Shown piece after piece: positions 1 through 7,447 of a stretch of 27,994 nt of DNA. The stretch spans positions 1 to 27,994 of IMG/VR virus record IMGVR_UViG_3300046373_000243; one strand, given 5' to 3'. The translations under genes and the position numbers were made by a program. The notes beneath the pieces were generated by a model, which saw only the letters and a list, made by a program, of their open reading frames with translations, had not been told where the DNA came from and ran no database searches. How positions within the stretch are numbered: the first letter of the stretch is position 1; each line of letters opens with the position of its first letter. The stretch is from a virus.

Positions 1-1032
1 ATGAAAATAATGTCATGTAAGGCCAAGCTTTACCATCAAAGAAAACAAATTAGAACCAATCGGCTTCTGATTAGAGCTGCTGGCAAGTTGCGAAATGTTG
101 AATACGTTCGTTTACTTGAGAAAAGTCGCAAGCGACGACCTGTAAGAATTTTAGCTCCAGAGTATTTGATTTTGAATGACGATAATCATCGAGAAAATTT
201 GGTGGTATTTCTTCGGGATTTGGAAAGAGAGTTGAAGTCTGGATTTAAGGTAATAATTGATTTTTCGCCGACAATTAAGCTGCATCCTTGTGGGACACTT
301 TATCTTATTGCTAATCTAGATGAGTTTTTGGCGGAGTATCCGGGTTCATTGAGTTGCAAACTGCCTAAAGATAATGTCGTTGAACAATTGTTTCAACACG
401 TCGGATTACTCTCTAAGTTGGGCAGAGCTTCGCAATTGGCCGTTACTGCTTCTAATGTGGTTAATTGGCATTATGCTACAGGATCTGATGCTACCACGAA
501 TACTTTTAAGGCACTCCTAATGCAGCATGGGGATGCAATGGGCGGGATTTTAATTCGCTCAAACTTATATGATTGTATGAGTGAAGCCGTTACTAATACA
601 AAGAAACATGCTTATCCGAAAGCAATTGGGAGTTTAAATAATTGGTGGATGTTTTCCCAGGCTAGTGGAGATATTCTTCAAGTGGCGATTTGTGATCTGG
701 GAATTGGTATTCCTCGTTCGTTGTTGGAAAAGCCAGAAATGAAGGATTATTTCAGAAAACTCTTCATGATTGGTCGCCAGTCCAGTCATGATAAAACATT
801 AATTAAAATAGCTAGTAGTACAAATCGCTCTAGTACGGGTCTCGAATATCGGGGAAAAGGTTTGCCTCAAATGCTTGACTTTATCAAAAATCAAGATGAT
901 GGTGGATTTCGAGCACAGAGCGGATCGGGGAGCTATACTTATAATGCCTTCTCGAAGAGACAAAAAGAAGTTACTCATAAACAATCTATTAAAGGCACCT
1001 TGGTACAATGGACATTGAAGTTAAAATCCTAA
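1..1032 (+). CDS. GHKL-type ATP-binding protein with STAS-like N-terminal region
   Basis: A 343-residue protein, first gene of a three-gene + strand cassette. The C-terminal half carries the Bergerat (GHKL) ATP-binding signature: an N box around E195-N199-H203 (EAVTNTKKHA), a G1 box D232-L-G-I-G-I and a G2 box around G285-K-G-L. Residues about 80-140 (hydrophobic strand, then a GLLSKLG-type end) resemble the STAS-like region often placed before such ATPases. No dimerisation/phosphoacceptor histidine domain or membrane segment is seen, so it is unlike a classical sensor kinase and closer to SpoIIAB-type or stand-alone ATPases. The ATG is the first base of the window, so the true start could lie upstream. 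The sequence is much more AT-rich than the phage genes to its right, suggesting separate acquisition. Fold call is solid; biological role is unknown. Confidence 0.8.
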   Translation: MKIMSCKAKLYHQRKQIRTNRLLIRAAGKLRNVEYVRLLEKSRKRRPVRILAPEYLILNDDNHRENLVVFLRDLERELKSGFKVIIDFSPTIKLHPCGTLYLIANLDEFLAEYPGSLSCKLPKDNVVEQLFQHVGLLSKLGRASQLAVTASNVVNWHYATGSDATTNTFKALLMQHGDAMGGILIRSNLYDCMSEAVTNTKKHAYPKAIGSLNNWWMFSQASGDILQVAICDLGIGIPRSLLEKPEMKDYFRKLFMIGRQSSHDKTLIKIASSTNRSSTGLEYRGKGLPQMLDFIKNQDDGGFRAQSGSGSYTYNAFSKRQKEVTHKQSIKGTLVQWTLKLKS

Positions 1033-1048
1033 TGAGGGGTTTTGGATT

Positions 1049-1372
1049 ATGAAAAAATTATCTGTCGCAACTGAGTTTTCTGAGTTTCCAGCTGGACGTG
1101 TGCCGGATGATGGCCCAAATTCCGGAGAGAGATTTAGAGAGGAGAAGTTGTTACCTCTTCTTAATGGTTCTGGAGATATAATCGAAATAAATCTCGATGA
1201 AACTATGGGTTATGGGTCTTCTTTTTTGGAGGAGGCTTTTGCTGGACTATTGCGAAATAACGGAAAAACCGAGAAGGAATTAAGGAATCGATTGGTTTTT
1301 GTTGATTCGCGAATAATTTATGAGCTAATGATTTGGGATTATATTGCTGAGGAGCAGGCCCGTGCCCGGTGA
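1049..1372 (+). CDS. STAS-like domain protein (DUF4325-type)
   Basis: A 107-residue protein 16 bp after the ATPase gene, with a good ribosome site (GAGGGG at 1034-1039, 9 bp before the ATG). The stretch around residues 50-70 (LDETMGYGSSFLEEAFAGL) followed by a predicted strand (RLVFVDSR) matches the DUF4325 STAS-like pattern. Members of this family are typically encoded next to GHKL ATPases, by analogy with the anti-sigma/anti-anti-sigma pair SpoIIAB/SpoIIAA. The likely role is partner or substrate of the upstream ATPase; this is inference. Its end overlaps the next gene by 11 bp, so the three genes are probably one transcript. Confidence 0.78.
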   Translation: MKKLSVATEFSEFPAGRVPDDGPNSGERFREEKLLPLLNGSGDIIEINLDETMGYGSSFLEEAFAGLLRNNGKTEKELRNRLVFVDSRIIYELMIWDYIAEEQARAR

Positions 1373-1865
1373 ATGTAATCCAACTTACCTAGAAGTTATA
1401 AGGATAATATTGCCATCTGTCATGGTGGTTATTGGCTGGATTGTTGTTTATAGGTTGCAGAGAAAATCAAATTTCAAGCAGGATGCTCGGAAAGATTTAC
1501 GAGCAAGATTAGATAAGTTGGACTCTGACCTGAAAAGCCTTCGGGATTTTTGTATTGAATATTATACTGATGAAAAGAAGGGTTTTGAAGTTTCTACCCA
1601 GGTAAAGGTCGTTGTGGAGGATATTCGGCGACAATCATACATTCTTTCAAATAATTTCTTGAAAGATGTTGAGAAACCTAAGATGGGAACTTACTTAAAG
1701 AATTTGCATAAGGCAGCGACTGGAGGTACATTTGAATCAAAGGTTAGGCTACCTTTGGATTCAAATGATTTGCAATTAAATTCTTTGTTTATTAGTTCTG
1801 CTCAGCTGCTAAATTTATTTGAAGATGGTTTCTTTCGTACGTATCCGCCACTGGTGGAAAAATAA
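1362..1865 (+). CDS. Small membrane-anchored coiled-coil protein of unknown function
   Basis: A 167-residue protein. I chose the GTG at 1362 because GAGGAG (1349-1354) sits 7 bp upstream; a TTG at 1344 would add six residues. It has a single N-terminal membrane helix (about residues 9-27, IILPSVMVVIGWIVVYRLQ), then a charged, probably coiled-coil stretch (ARKDLRARLDKLDSDLKSLR) and a C-terminal soluble part ending in PPLVEK. No enzyme motif is visible. It overlaps the STAS-like gene and ends 10 bp before the convergent integrase stop. Position and topology would suit an effector or sensor anchored in the inner membrane and controlled by the two upstream proteins, but nothing in the sequence proves this. 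Confidence 0.7.
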   Translation: MPGECNPTYLEVIRIILPSVMVVIGWIVVYRLQRKSNFKQDARKDLRARLDKLDSDLKSLRDFCIEYYTDEKKGFEVSTQVKVVVEDIRRQSYILSNNFLKDVEKPKMGTYLKNLHKAATGGTFESKVRLPLDSNDLQLNSLFISSAQLLNLFEDGFFRTYPPLVEK

Positions 1866-1874
1866 CTATGAAAG

Positions 1875-2933
1875 TTATCTTGTGGGAAGAACAGCTTGCC
1901 CTATACGTCGATATACTTTTTCGGTAATTGTTTTTTCGCTGTGTCCAAGCAATGAACTGGCAGCTGATAGATCCACGATGTCGCTTGCAGACCTAGCTCG
2001 AATGTCTCTAAACTGAAAGGCCTTGACGCGGCTTGCCAGCTCTTCGTCTCCTGCCTTTAGCGCCAGATCGGCTGCAGCTTTCCGGGCGCTATCGAAGCGC
2101 AGGCGCAAATGCCACTTCTTAACCTGGCAACCATTCGGCAGCGCGACAATGAAGGTGGTGCGCGGCCGGTGCGGGCGCGCGTGGATGCGCTCGATGACCT
2201 TCGCCAGTTCGGACTTGATGCCGTCGTGCTCGAGCACGATGCGCAGCAGCTTGTTGCTCTTGCCCTGGCGCACCTGCAACGCCCCATCCTTCAAATCGCC
2301 GTCGCGCATCTTGAGCACGTCCGCAGGCCGCTGGCCGGTCAGGTAGTTCAGGTCCATGGCATCCTGCAGCTCTTCACAGCCAGCGTTTCGCACCGCATCC
2401 CACACGGCTTTGTCGGCATAGAAGTCGCGCGGCACCTCCTTATTTTTGCGCACGCCCCGGCATGGGTTCTCGCGCTTGGTGTAGCCCCATTCCCGTGCCA
2501 TATTGAACACATGCGACAGCAACGCGATTTCGCGGTTGGCGCGCACCTTGGCGCTGCGCGCGTCGCGGTAGCGGGCAATGTCCTGCGGCGTGATGGCATC
2601 GATGGGCGCGCTGTCGAAGACCGGGCGCAGCTGGCTCAACGAGCTTGAGTTCTCGCGTTGCGTGCTTGGCGCTTTGCCGGGCAGTATGTCCCGGACGTAT
2701 TGCGCAAACACATACTCCATCAGCGTGGCGTCGGTCGGGACAGGCTTGCACTCGTATTCTGCCCACAGGCGCTTGGCCTCGACCAGATCCGTGCCCAGCG
2801 GGTATTCCTTCCTGTTCCCGGCATCGTCCCGGCCGTTGTAGTAGTAGCCGGTCCATGTATCGCCGGACTTGAGCTTGCGCACGCGCCGCAGCATGCGGGG
2901 CGGCAGTTTGTAGCCAGTGCTCTTAGGTCGCAT
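1875..2933 (-). CDS. int: Phage tyrosine-recombinase integrase
   Basis: A 352-residue site-specific recombinase for integration and excision. Catalytic residues are visible in order: R202 (TGQRPADVL), K225 (RQGKSNK), R309-D-I-R312 in place of the HxxR box, H331 (LGHSEKT) and Y341 (EKVYRR). The R in the HxxR position is, as far as I recall, usual in this phage subfamily and not a sign of decay. The N-terminal region (to about 160) is an arm-binding/core-binding type domain. The ATG at 2933 has an AAAGAGA ribosome site. It is the last gene of the leftward early operon, 13 bp after the DUF4224-type gene, and its 3' end faces the left cassette; in P2 the attachment site lies beside this end of int. 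Confidence 0.95.
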   Translation of the reverse strand: MRPKSTGYKLPPRMLRRVRKLKSGDTWTGYYYNGRDDAGNRKEYPLGTDLVEAKRLWAEYECKPVPTDATLMEYVFAQYVRDILPGKAPSTQRENSSSLSQLRPVFDSAPIDAITPQDIARYRDARSAKVRANREIALLSHVFNMAREWGYTKRENPCRGVRKNKEVPRDFYADKAVWDAVRNAGCEELQDAMDLNYLTGQRPADVLKMRDGDLKDGALQVRQGKSNKLLRIVLEHDGIKSELAKVIERIHARPHRPRTTFIVALPNGCQVKKWHLRLRFDSARKAAADLALKAGDEELASRVKAFQFRDIRARSASDIVDLSAASSLLGHSEKTITEKVYRRIGQAVLPTR

Positions 2934-2946
2934 AGTTCTCTTTCTA

Positions 2947-3198
2947 TTAACGTACTTTGGACAGGTCTGGCGCCCAGGCCGGCGTGCTCACAAGGCTGGC
3001 GGGATTGATGCCGCTCAAGCGCAGCCTGGCGTACAGGCGCCCGATGATGGGGGCGCCGGCGCGGTTCTTGATGAAGGTCCAGCCGTTTTGCTGCAGCCAT
3101 TTGATCTGATCCACTTTCCGGCAGCAGCCTGAAATGGTTTCCAGCTCTTCCGCAGTCAGGGTTTCGGACTGGATAGAATTGTCAAAAAGGTTATTCAT
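2947..3198 (-). CDS. DUF4224-type small protein next to integrase
   Basis: An 83-residue protein. Its N-terminal half (LTAEELETISGCCRKVDQIKWLQQNGW) fits the DUF4224 pattern of a short helix-turn-helix-like unit found just upstream of phage integrases. Such proteins are plausible excisionase or accessory factors because they sit beside int and no cox gene is present, but I infer that from context only. Its start overlaps the end of the preceding gene by 8 bp (ATGAATAA), implying translational coupling. Confidence 0.75.
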   Translation of the reverse strand: MNNLFDNSIQSETLTAEELETISGCCRKVDQIKWLQQNGWTFIKNRAGAPIIGRLYARLRLSGINPASLVSTPAWAPDLSKVR

Positions 3199-3388
3199 TG
3201 GATGCCGCTTTCGTTATTGCGGGATTGCATGCCTTGCTTTTGCTCGTTGCCAAGGCGAACGCTTCTGCCTCGGTATATTGGGGAACTTCGGCGCCGATCT
3301 TGCGGAAGTCTCTTAGCCTGCAAAATTCTTTATAGTCGGCGTCCTCGTTCAAGGCCGCCACGGCAGGCACTGAGCGTTCCTCTGTCAT
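3191..3388 (-). CDS. Small early-operon protein, function unknown
   Basis: A 65-residue protein rich in charged residues. The ATG at 3388 was chosen because it forms an ATGA overlap with the stop of the upstream gene; longer in-frame extension upstream is low-complexity shadow sequence. A central stretch (YKEFCRLRDFRKIGAEVPQYTEAEAFALA) looks like a compact helical fold. It overlaps the next gene by 8 bp. Not recognised; real because of its tight coupling on both sides. Confidence 0.6.
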   Translation of the reverse strand: MTEERSVPAVAALNEDADYKEFCRLRDFRKIGAEVPQYTEAEAFALATSKSKACNPAITKAASNE

Positions 3389-3624
3389 GCCTGGCAACCG
3401 ACAGGAGCGGTTGCCTTCTTGACCGCCGCGATGGCCGCCAACGGCACCGCACGGAACATGCCCGGCCACTGGTGGTCCAGTTCCACCCATGCGTGCAGTT
3501 CCCCATTGCCCACGTCGCGGCGCAGGTCGTTGACGGTGCCGGCCTGGTAACCTTCGTCGGTGTCGAATGTCACGCGGTCGCCCAGGGCGATTTGCCGCGG
3601 AGAATTGGTCAGGGTGTTCAGCAT
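3385..3624 (-). CDS. Small phage protein with SH3/KOW-like beta-barrel pattern
   Basis: A 79-residue protein starting at the ATG at 3624, which has a strong ribosome site (AAGGAG, 7 bp upstream). The sequence alternates short beta strands (LGDRVTFDTDEGYQAGTV, then HAWVELDHQWPGMFRAVPL), resembling a small SH3/KOW-like barrel, as in conserved hypothetical proteins of the P2 early region. Its stop forms an ATGA overlap with the next gene. Function unknown; fold is inferred by eye. Confidence 0.65.
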   Translation of the reverse strand: MLNTLTNSPRQIALGDRVTFDTDEGYQAGTVNDLRRDVGNGELHAWVELDHQWPGMFRAVPLAAIAAVKKATAPVGCQA

Positions 3625-3770
3625 TGCGATGCTCCTTTCAGTTTGGCGGTAACGCCGCACACGCCGTAGCGGTCGATGGCGGCGTCGATCACGTCGCCGC
3701 TGGATGCGGCAACCTCAAAAAATTCAAAGCGTTCGGTTTGCGTGCGAACGATCACGGCATAGGTGCTCAT
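3618..3770 (-). CDS. 50-residue conserved-type early phage protein
   Basis: A short gene encoding 50 residues, starting MSTYAVIVRTQTERFEFFEV. The ATG at 3770 overlaps the gpA stop (ATGA, 3767-3770), and its own stop overlaps the ATG at 3624. A beta strand is followed by an AASSGDVIDAAIDRYG helix. Proteins of this shape sit between gpA and int in many beta-proteobacterial P2-like phages; no function is known to me. Confidence 0.7.
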   Translation of the reverse strand: MSTYAVIVRTQTERFEFFEVAASSGDVIDAAIDRYGVCGVTAKLKGASQC

Positions 3771-5605
3771 GTGCCATTTCCTTCATGGGGTGGGGTGTCG
3801 GGGACGATCAGCCGGGGATAGGGGCAGGCGTTGACGGCTACCCAGGCCGCAATGACGGCTGTTTTTGCCTCGTCGGGCAGGTCAGGCAGGGGCGCCGCCG
3901 GCGGCGTGGCTGAGGCAGGGCGGTCGGGGTGCGTACAGTTATTTACACGAGTCCGAGGAACGGCAACCCCAACAGCCACCCCGCGCCCGCCTGTGGCCTG
4001 TACCGGCGTCCACGTATGGCGCACGGACTTGAAGACCACGCCAATCAGGTCGCTGCAACGCACGCCGTAGGGCGTGGTGCGCAGCGTTTCGCCGTAGCGG
4101 CCGATGACGGTTTTTTCGTCCTTGGCCAGGGTGACGACCAGTTCCTTGCGCGGCACCAGGGCGCCGCCCTGGGCGCGAAGGTATTCGGCCCAGCAGGCGC
4201 GCTTTTCGCCGTCGATCTTTTGCACGGCGTCCCAGGCGCGGCGCATGGCGGCGGGGGCTTCGTTGAGCATGCTTTCTTCGATGCGGCGCAGTTCGCGCCA
4301 CACGGTGACGGGCGCGCCGCCCCATTGCTGGAATTGACGGATTCCCCAGCATGCAGCCCAGGACTCGACGCGCGCCGATGGCGTCAGCTCGACATCGCCT
4401 TCGGTGTCGGCCGTGACGAGATAGCCTTCTTTCGTCTTGTGTTCGGCCACGCCGTCGATGTTCTTGGCCACGTACTTGGCGATGTAGCCGGCGGCGCTGC
4501 CCTTGGCCCAGTCGATGCGTTTCACGTCCAGGCGGCGCGCGAAGGCGCCCGGCTCGCCACGGTCCACGCGCCAGGCGTAGCGCTTCATGATGCGGATGGC
4601 TCGGCCCGCCACGTCCCGCAGGTGGGCCGTCTTGTACTTGGCCGTAGGCCGGACGAACAGCAGCAGATGCCAATGCGGACAGCCATCGTGATGCGGCTCG
4701 GCGATGCGAAAGCCGTACAGGCCGATGCCACGGCGCGCCAGTGCGGAGCGGCACAGCGACGTCATCTTGCCCAGGTAGGCGTTTGCCTCGCGCGGCGTGG
4801 AACCGTCGAACTTGTCGTTTGGCTTGCCGCTGTGCTGCATGGCGTGAAAGCGCGATGGGCACGTCCAGGTGATGAAGATGCCCTGGTCGCCGCACTCGCG
4901 GGCGATCTGCTCGAAGCCGTTGATGCGCAACATCAGCTCGCCGCGCCGGATGGCTTTATTCGCCGTCGTTTTCTCGGCCAGCTCGGCGATGCTGAATTGC
5001 TGGCCGTTCTCGTTCTGTACCAGGGTGGCGGCCAGCGCCGCCGCGTTGCGGCGGTTTTGCGCCAGGCGCGACAGCACGGCGTCATTGCTGGCGTAGGGTT
5101 CGCCGCGATAGTTCACGTAGCCCAGGCGGATATTGCCGGCTTCAAAGGCGCGCTTGACCCGCTTGCGCAACTGGCGGCGCCACCAACGGGCATCCACGAG
5201 GCGGGCGATGGTGTCGGTCAGCGCGTCGAATTCGGGCAGCTCGATGCCATACGAGGCGCATTCGTCGGCCATGATCTGCAGGGCGTGCGTGTCGGACACA
5301 GCCATCCACAGCATTTTGGTAACGCCGGCCGCCGCGCGCTCGGCGGTGGCCACAATGTCGGCGTCGCTTTGCGACAGGTCGACGCCGGCCGGCACGTACT
5401 GCTCGGCGAACTCGCGCACAAAGCTGGTGGCGATGGATTCATAGATTTTGTACCAGGACGACCAGGCCATTTTTGCCATTGCGGCCGTGATGACGCGGTT
5501 GCGCCATTTGTAGGGAATGCGGGCCAGCTCGGGCGCGAACTGGGCGGAGCGCAAAAAGGCTTCGTGACGCTGCGGGGCCGGCAGCAGGATTTGTTTAGAT
5601 TGCAT
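3767..5605 (-). CDS. A: Replication initiator gpA (HUH endonuclease)
   Basis: A 612-residue rolling-circle replication initiator of the P2 gpA family. It nicks the phage origin and covalently joins the 5' end. The metal-binding HUH motif is at H311-W-H313 (CPHWHLLLF), and the paired active-site tyrosines are Y374 and Y378 in YIAKYVAKN, spaced by three residues as in P2 gpA. The full length suggests it is intact; the C-terminal 70 residues are proline/alanine-rich. The ATG at 5605 lies 11 bp inside the end of the chimeric gene upstream. In P2 the origin lies within the A gene; I did not locate the nick site. Because of the upstream deletion this gene now follows directly on the tail operon. 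Confidence 0.93.
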   Translation of the reverse strand: MQSKQILLPAPQRHEAFLRSAQFAPELARIPYKWRNRVITAAMAKMAWSSWYKIYESIATSFVREFAEQYVPAGVDLSQSDADIVATAERAAAGVTKMLWMAVSDTHALQIMADECASYGIELPEFDALTDTIARLVDARWWRRQLRKRVKRAFEAGNIRLGYVNYRGEPYASNDAVLSRLAQNRRNAAALAATLVQNENGQQFSIAELAEKTTANKAIRRGELMLRINGFEQIARECGDQGIFITWTCPSRFHAMQHSGKPNDKFDGSTPREANAYLGKMTSLCRSALARRGIGLYGFRIAEPHHDGCPHWHLLLFVRPTAKYKTAHLRDVAGRAIRIMKRYAWRVDRGEPGAFARRLDVKRIDWAKGSAAGYIAKYVAKNIDGVAEHKTKEGYLVTADTEGDVELTPSARVESWAACWGIRQFQQWGGAPVTVWRELRRIEESMLNEAPAAMRRAWDAVQKIDGEKRACWAEYLRAQGGALVPRKELVVTLAKDEKTVIGRYGETLRTTPYGVRCSDLIGVVFKSVRHTWTPVQATGGRGVAVGVAVPRTRVNNCTHPDRPASATPPAAPLPDLPDEAKTAVIAAWVAVNACPYPRLIVPDTPPHEGNGT

Positions 5606-6035
5606 TCAACAGTCTTTCGTACACACGGATAGCGGCAGAGGTGGCGGCGCGCAGCTCGATGCGCTCTTCCTCGGTAAATGAATGGATGGGCGATTCCCAT
5701 CGGTCGGCGTCCAGGCCGGCGGCGATCAGCACGGAACGGCGCGCGGCACGCGGCGACAATCCCCAGGCCTGGGCGATAAAGCGCGCCTCGCTGGCACGCC
5801 GCTGCTCGATGGTGCGCAAGCTGGCCCGCTCGGCCAAACTGGCTTTCGCCGCTGCGATGGCGGCCAGCGCCTCCGGCGCCCCTGGGGGCGTCGGCACGTC
5901 CCTGTCACGCGCGGCGAGGATGGCCTTCAAAGCCTTGGCCGTGTCGCTGGAGCCGCCCATGATTTTTTTCAGCGGGCCGGTCAGCTTGTCCAGCGCTGCA
6001 AACACTACCTGTAACTTCAAATCCCGACCAGCCAT
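5595..6035 (-). pseudogene. T: Chimeric remnant: N-terminus of tape measure gpT fused to an early-region ORF
   Basis: A 146-codon ORF starting directly after the E' stop (TAG then ATG), exactly where gpT should start. The first ~40 residues (MAGRDLKLQVVFAALDKLTG, then PLKKIMGGSSDTAKALKA) read like the start of a P2 tape measure. The rest (about residues 42-146) has no tape-measure character: it is a compact alanine/arginine-rich sequence ending LLNAI and overlaps the gpA start by 11 bp, like an early-operon gene. P2 gpT is about 800 residues. The simplest reading is an in-frame deletion joining T to the 3' part of a gene upstream of gpA, with loss of most of T plus U, D, ogr and the repressor/cox region. 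The junction is near 5895-5925. Confidence 0.8.
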
Positions 6036-6149
6036 CTATTCCGCTCCGCTTCGCTGCCGGGCGCGTTCGCGCCAGGCCATCAGTTCATCAATCGTAAAAC
6101 CGTCCATCGCTGCCGGCGTCCAGTGGAAGACGCCGGCAATGTCGGCCAT
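6036..6149 (-). CDS. E': Tail protein gpE' segment (GpE-family, 37 residues)
   Basis: A 37-residue reading frame from ATG 6149 to TAG 6038-6036, immediately before T. It contains the DGFTIDELMAWRERA core typical of the short GpE family of P2-like phages. In P2 this segment is expressed mainly as the C-terminal extension of gpE after a -1 ribosomal frameshift. Here the frame is open upstream to the slippery site at 6200-6206, so the fused E+E' product would be about 143 residues. Analogous to lambda gpG/gpGT, both products are thought to act as tape-measure chaperones. Confidence 0.85.
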   Translation of the reverse strand: MADIAGVFHWTPAAMDGFTIDELMAWRERARQRSGAE

Positions 6150-6157
6150 GGCGTCTT

Positions 6158-6466
6158 CTACTTCGCCGGGGATACCGAAAGGCGATCGGCTTTGCTCGCC
6201 AAAAAACCGGCAACCTCGGCGCCCACGGCGAGCAAGTCGGCCGGGTCCATGTTGGCGATGTCGTGCGCGGTCAAGGTTGGCTCGGTGATACGCGGCAGCA
6301 CGATCTGCAGGGCCGACACGTTCAGGTTGGCCAGCTCGATCAGGGAAATGCCGCGCAGGGCGCCCGCCTTGGGCTTGCGCACGGTCAGCGCGGTGATGAA
6401 GCTGTCGCCGCGCTTGATCGGGTCGTCCAGCTCGATGACGGCGCTGTTTTGGGTATCGTTGTTCAT
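6158..6466 (-). CDS. E: Tail assembly protein gpE
   Basis: A 102-residue tail assembly protein of the P2 gpE family (TIELDDPIKRG-like start, LRGISLIEL, then an NMDPADLLAVGAEVAGFL helix). It sits between the tail tube gene and T, as expected for a tape-measure chaperone. The ATG at 6466 has AAGGA upstream. About 13 codons before its stop is the heptamer T-TTT-TTG in the zero frame, where a fraction of ribosomes should shift -1 into E'. Confidence 0.9.
   Translation of the reverse strand: MNNDTQNSAVIELDDPIKRGDSFITALTVRKPKAGALRGISLIELANLNVSALQIVLPRITEPTLTAHDIANMDPADLLAVGAEVAGFLASKADRLSVSPAK
6200..6206 (-). promoter_or_regulatory. -1 programmed frameshift site (T TTT TTG) linking E to E'
   Basis: On the minus strand the codons GGT TTT TTG of gpE contain the X-XXY-YYZ slippery heptamer T-TTT-TTG in the correct phase. 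This is, from memory, the same heptamer as in P2 E/E'. Reading in the -1 frame from here is open through the E' start at 6149 to the stop at 6036. Confidence 0.85.
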
Positions 6467-6503
6467 GCTGTGTTCCTTGTTGTGGTGTGATTAAAAAAGG
6501 GGA

Positions 6504-7013
6504 TTACAGGCCGATGGCCTTGCGGATGGCCGCATTGGTGTCGCCGCCGCCGAAGTTCTCGGTGCCGCTCATGAAGTCCAGTTCGATGACGGTGGCGCCG
6601 TCGATCATCAGTTTGTAATAGCTGCAAGCCATGGTGTATTTGTGGGTGGTGTCGTCGCCCATCTTGGCCGCGCCCATGTCGATTTCCTTGTAACGGCCGC
6701 GCACGACGACCTCGACGGCGGCGACGCTGCCGTCATCGTCGTTCTGGTAAGCACCGGCAAAGCGCAGTTGCACGGCGCCGTGCGTGTGCGCGCCGTACTG
6801 TTTCAGGGCTTCGGCGATCAGGCCGCCGGCGCTCCATTCCAACGACAGCGCCTCATTGCCGAAGTCCACGGAAACGGGGCCGCTCATGCCGCCGGCGCGG
6901 TACTCTTCCATCTTGCGGCTCAGTTTTGGCAAGGTGACTTCGGGCACCATGCCCATGAACAGCACGCCATTTTGAAATACGTTGAATTGCTTGAGTTTGT
7001 GGGGCATGCCCAT
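6504..7013 (-). CDS. FII: Major tail tube protein gpFII
   Basis: A 169-residue protein forming the inner tube of the contractile tail. It matches the P2 gpFII family throughout: start MGMPHKLKQFNVFQNG, LPKLSRKMEEYRAGGM, and a C-terminal YKLMIDGATVIELDFMSGTE segment. The length is close to P2 FII (172). The ATG at 7013 has TGGAGAA upstream. Apparently intact, although its sheath partner FI is broken. Confidence 0.95.
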   Translation of the reverse strand: MGMPHKLKQFNVFQNGVLFMGMVPEVTLPKLSRKMEEYRAGGMSGPVSVDFGNEALSLEWSAGGLIAEALKQYGAHTHGAVQLRFAGAYQNDDDGSVAAVEVVVRGRYKEIDMGAAKMGDDTTHKYTMACSYYKLMIDGATVIELDFMSGTENFGGGDTNAAIRKAIGL

Positions 7014-7063
7014 AGTGTTCTCCAGTGATCAGTTGCGCCCGCACGCGGCGGGCACGGGGATGG

Positions 7064-7447
7064 TTAAGCCGCGATGCGCGAGGCGAAGTCGGCCAGGTAG
7101 CGGTCGGTGATGCGCTGCTGGAATTTCAGGTTTTCCAGCGGCGGCACGGGCGTGTAGTCGTAGTCGATGGCCAGCTTGCCGTCTTTCAGCGCCGTCTTGT
7201 CGTTGTACTGCTCGTCATACCAGGCATGGCCGTCGATGATGTAGCCCTGCAATTTCAAGTCGCGGAACTTGGCGTTGATGCTTTCCAGCAGATCGCGCAC
7301 CAGGGACGGATGCAGGGGCACGTCGACGTACGCGAAATGCGCCTCGGCGATGGTGTCGGCCAGCACTTGGGCCGTGCGCGTGTAGCTTTCGAAATAGAAG
7401 AATCCGCCCGGCGCCTCGCAGGTGCGCGAACCCCAGAAGCGGTATCC
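7064..7447 (-). pseudogene. FI: C-terminal remnant of tail sheath protein gpFI
   Basis: Only about 127 residues of the contractile sheath remain, from [20 protein letters not shown] to the end ([10 protein letters not shown]). P2 FI is about 396 residues, so roughly the N-terminal two thirds are missing. The remnant has no start codon of its own at the boundary; upstream in its frame is meaningless arginine-rich sequence from another gene's reverse frame. The remaining segment includes the conserved [20 protein letters not shown] region. Without the N-terminal part the sheath cannot polymerise, so the tail should be non-functional. Confidence 0.88.

Noticed and set aside
1848-1854. ACTGGTG shared near the int end and near 25991 as att core
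   Set aside because: Only 7 bp and no flanking match; expected by chance in this length.
1875-2933. Integrase as inactive because the HxxR histidine is arginine
   Set aside because: As far as I recall this subfamily commonly has RDxR here, and all other catalytic residues and full length are present.
3929-5632. Long + strand open frame opposite gpA (567 codons)
   Set aside because: Low-complexity Gly/Ala/Arg/His composition and full overlap with a gene carrying clear HUH and YxxxY motifs; a GC-rich shadow frame.
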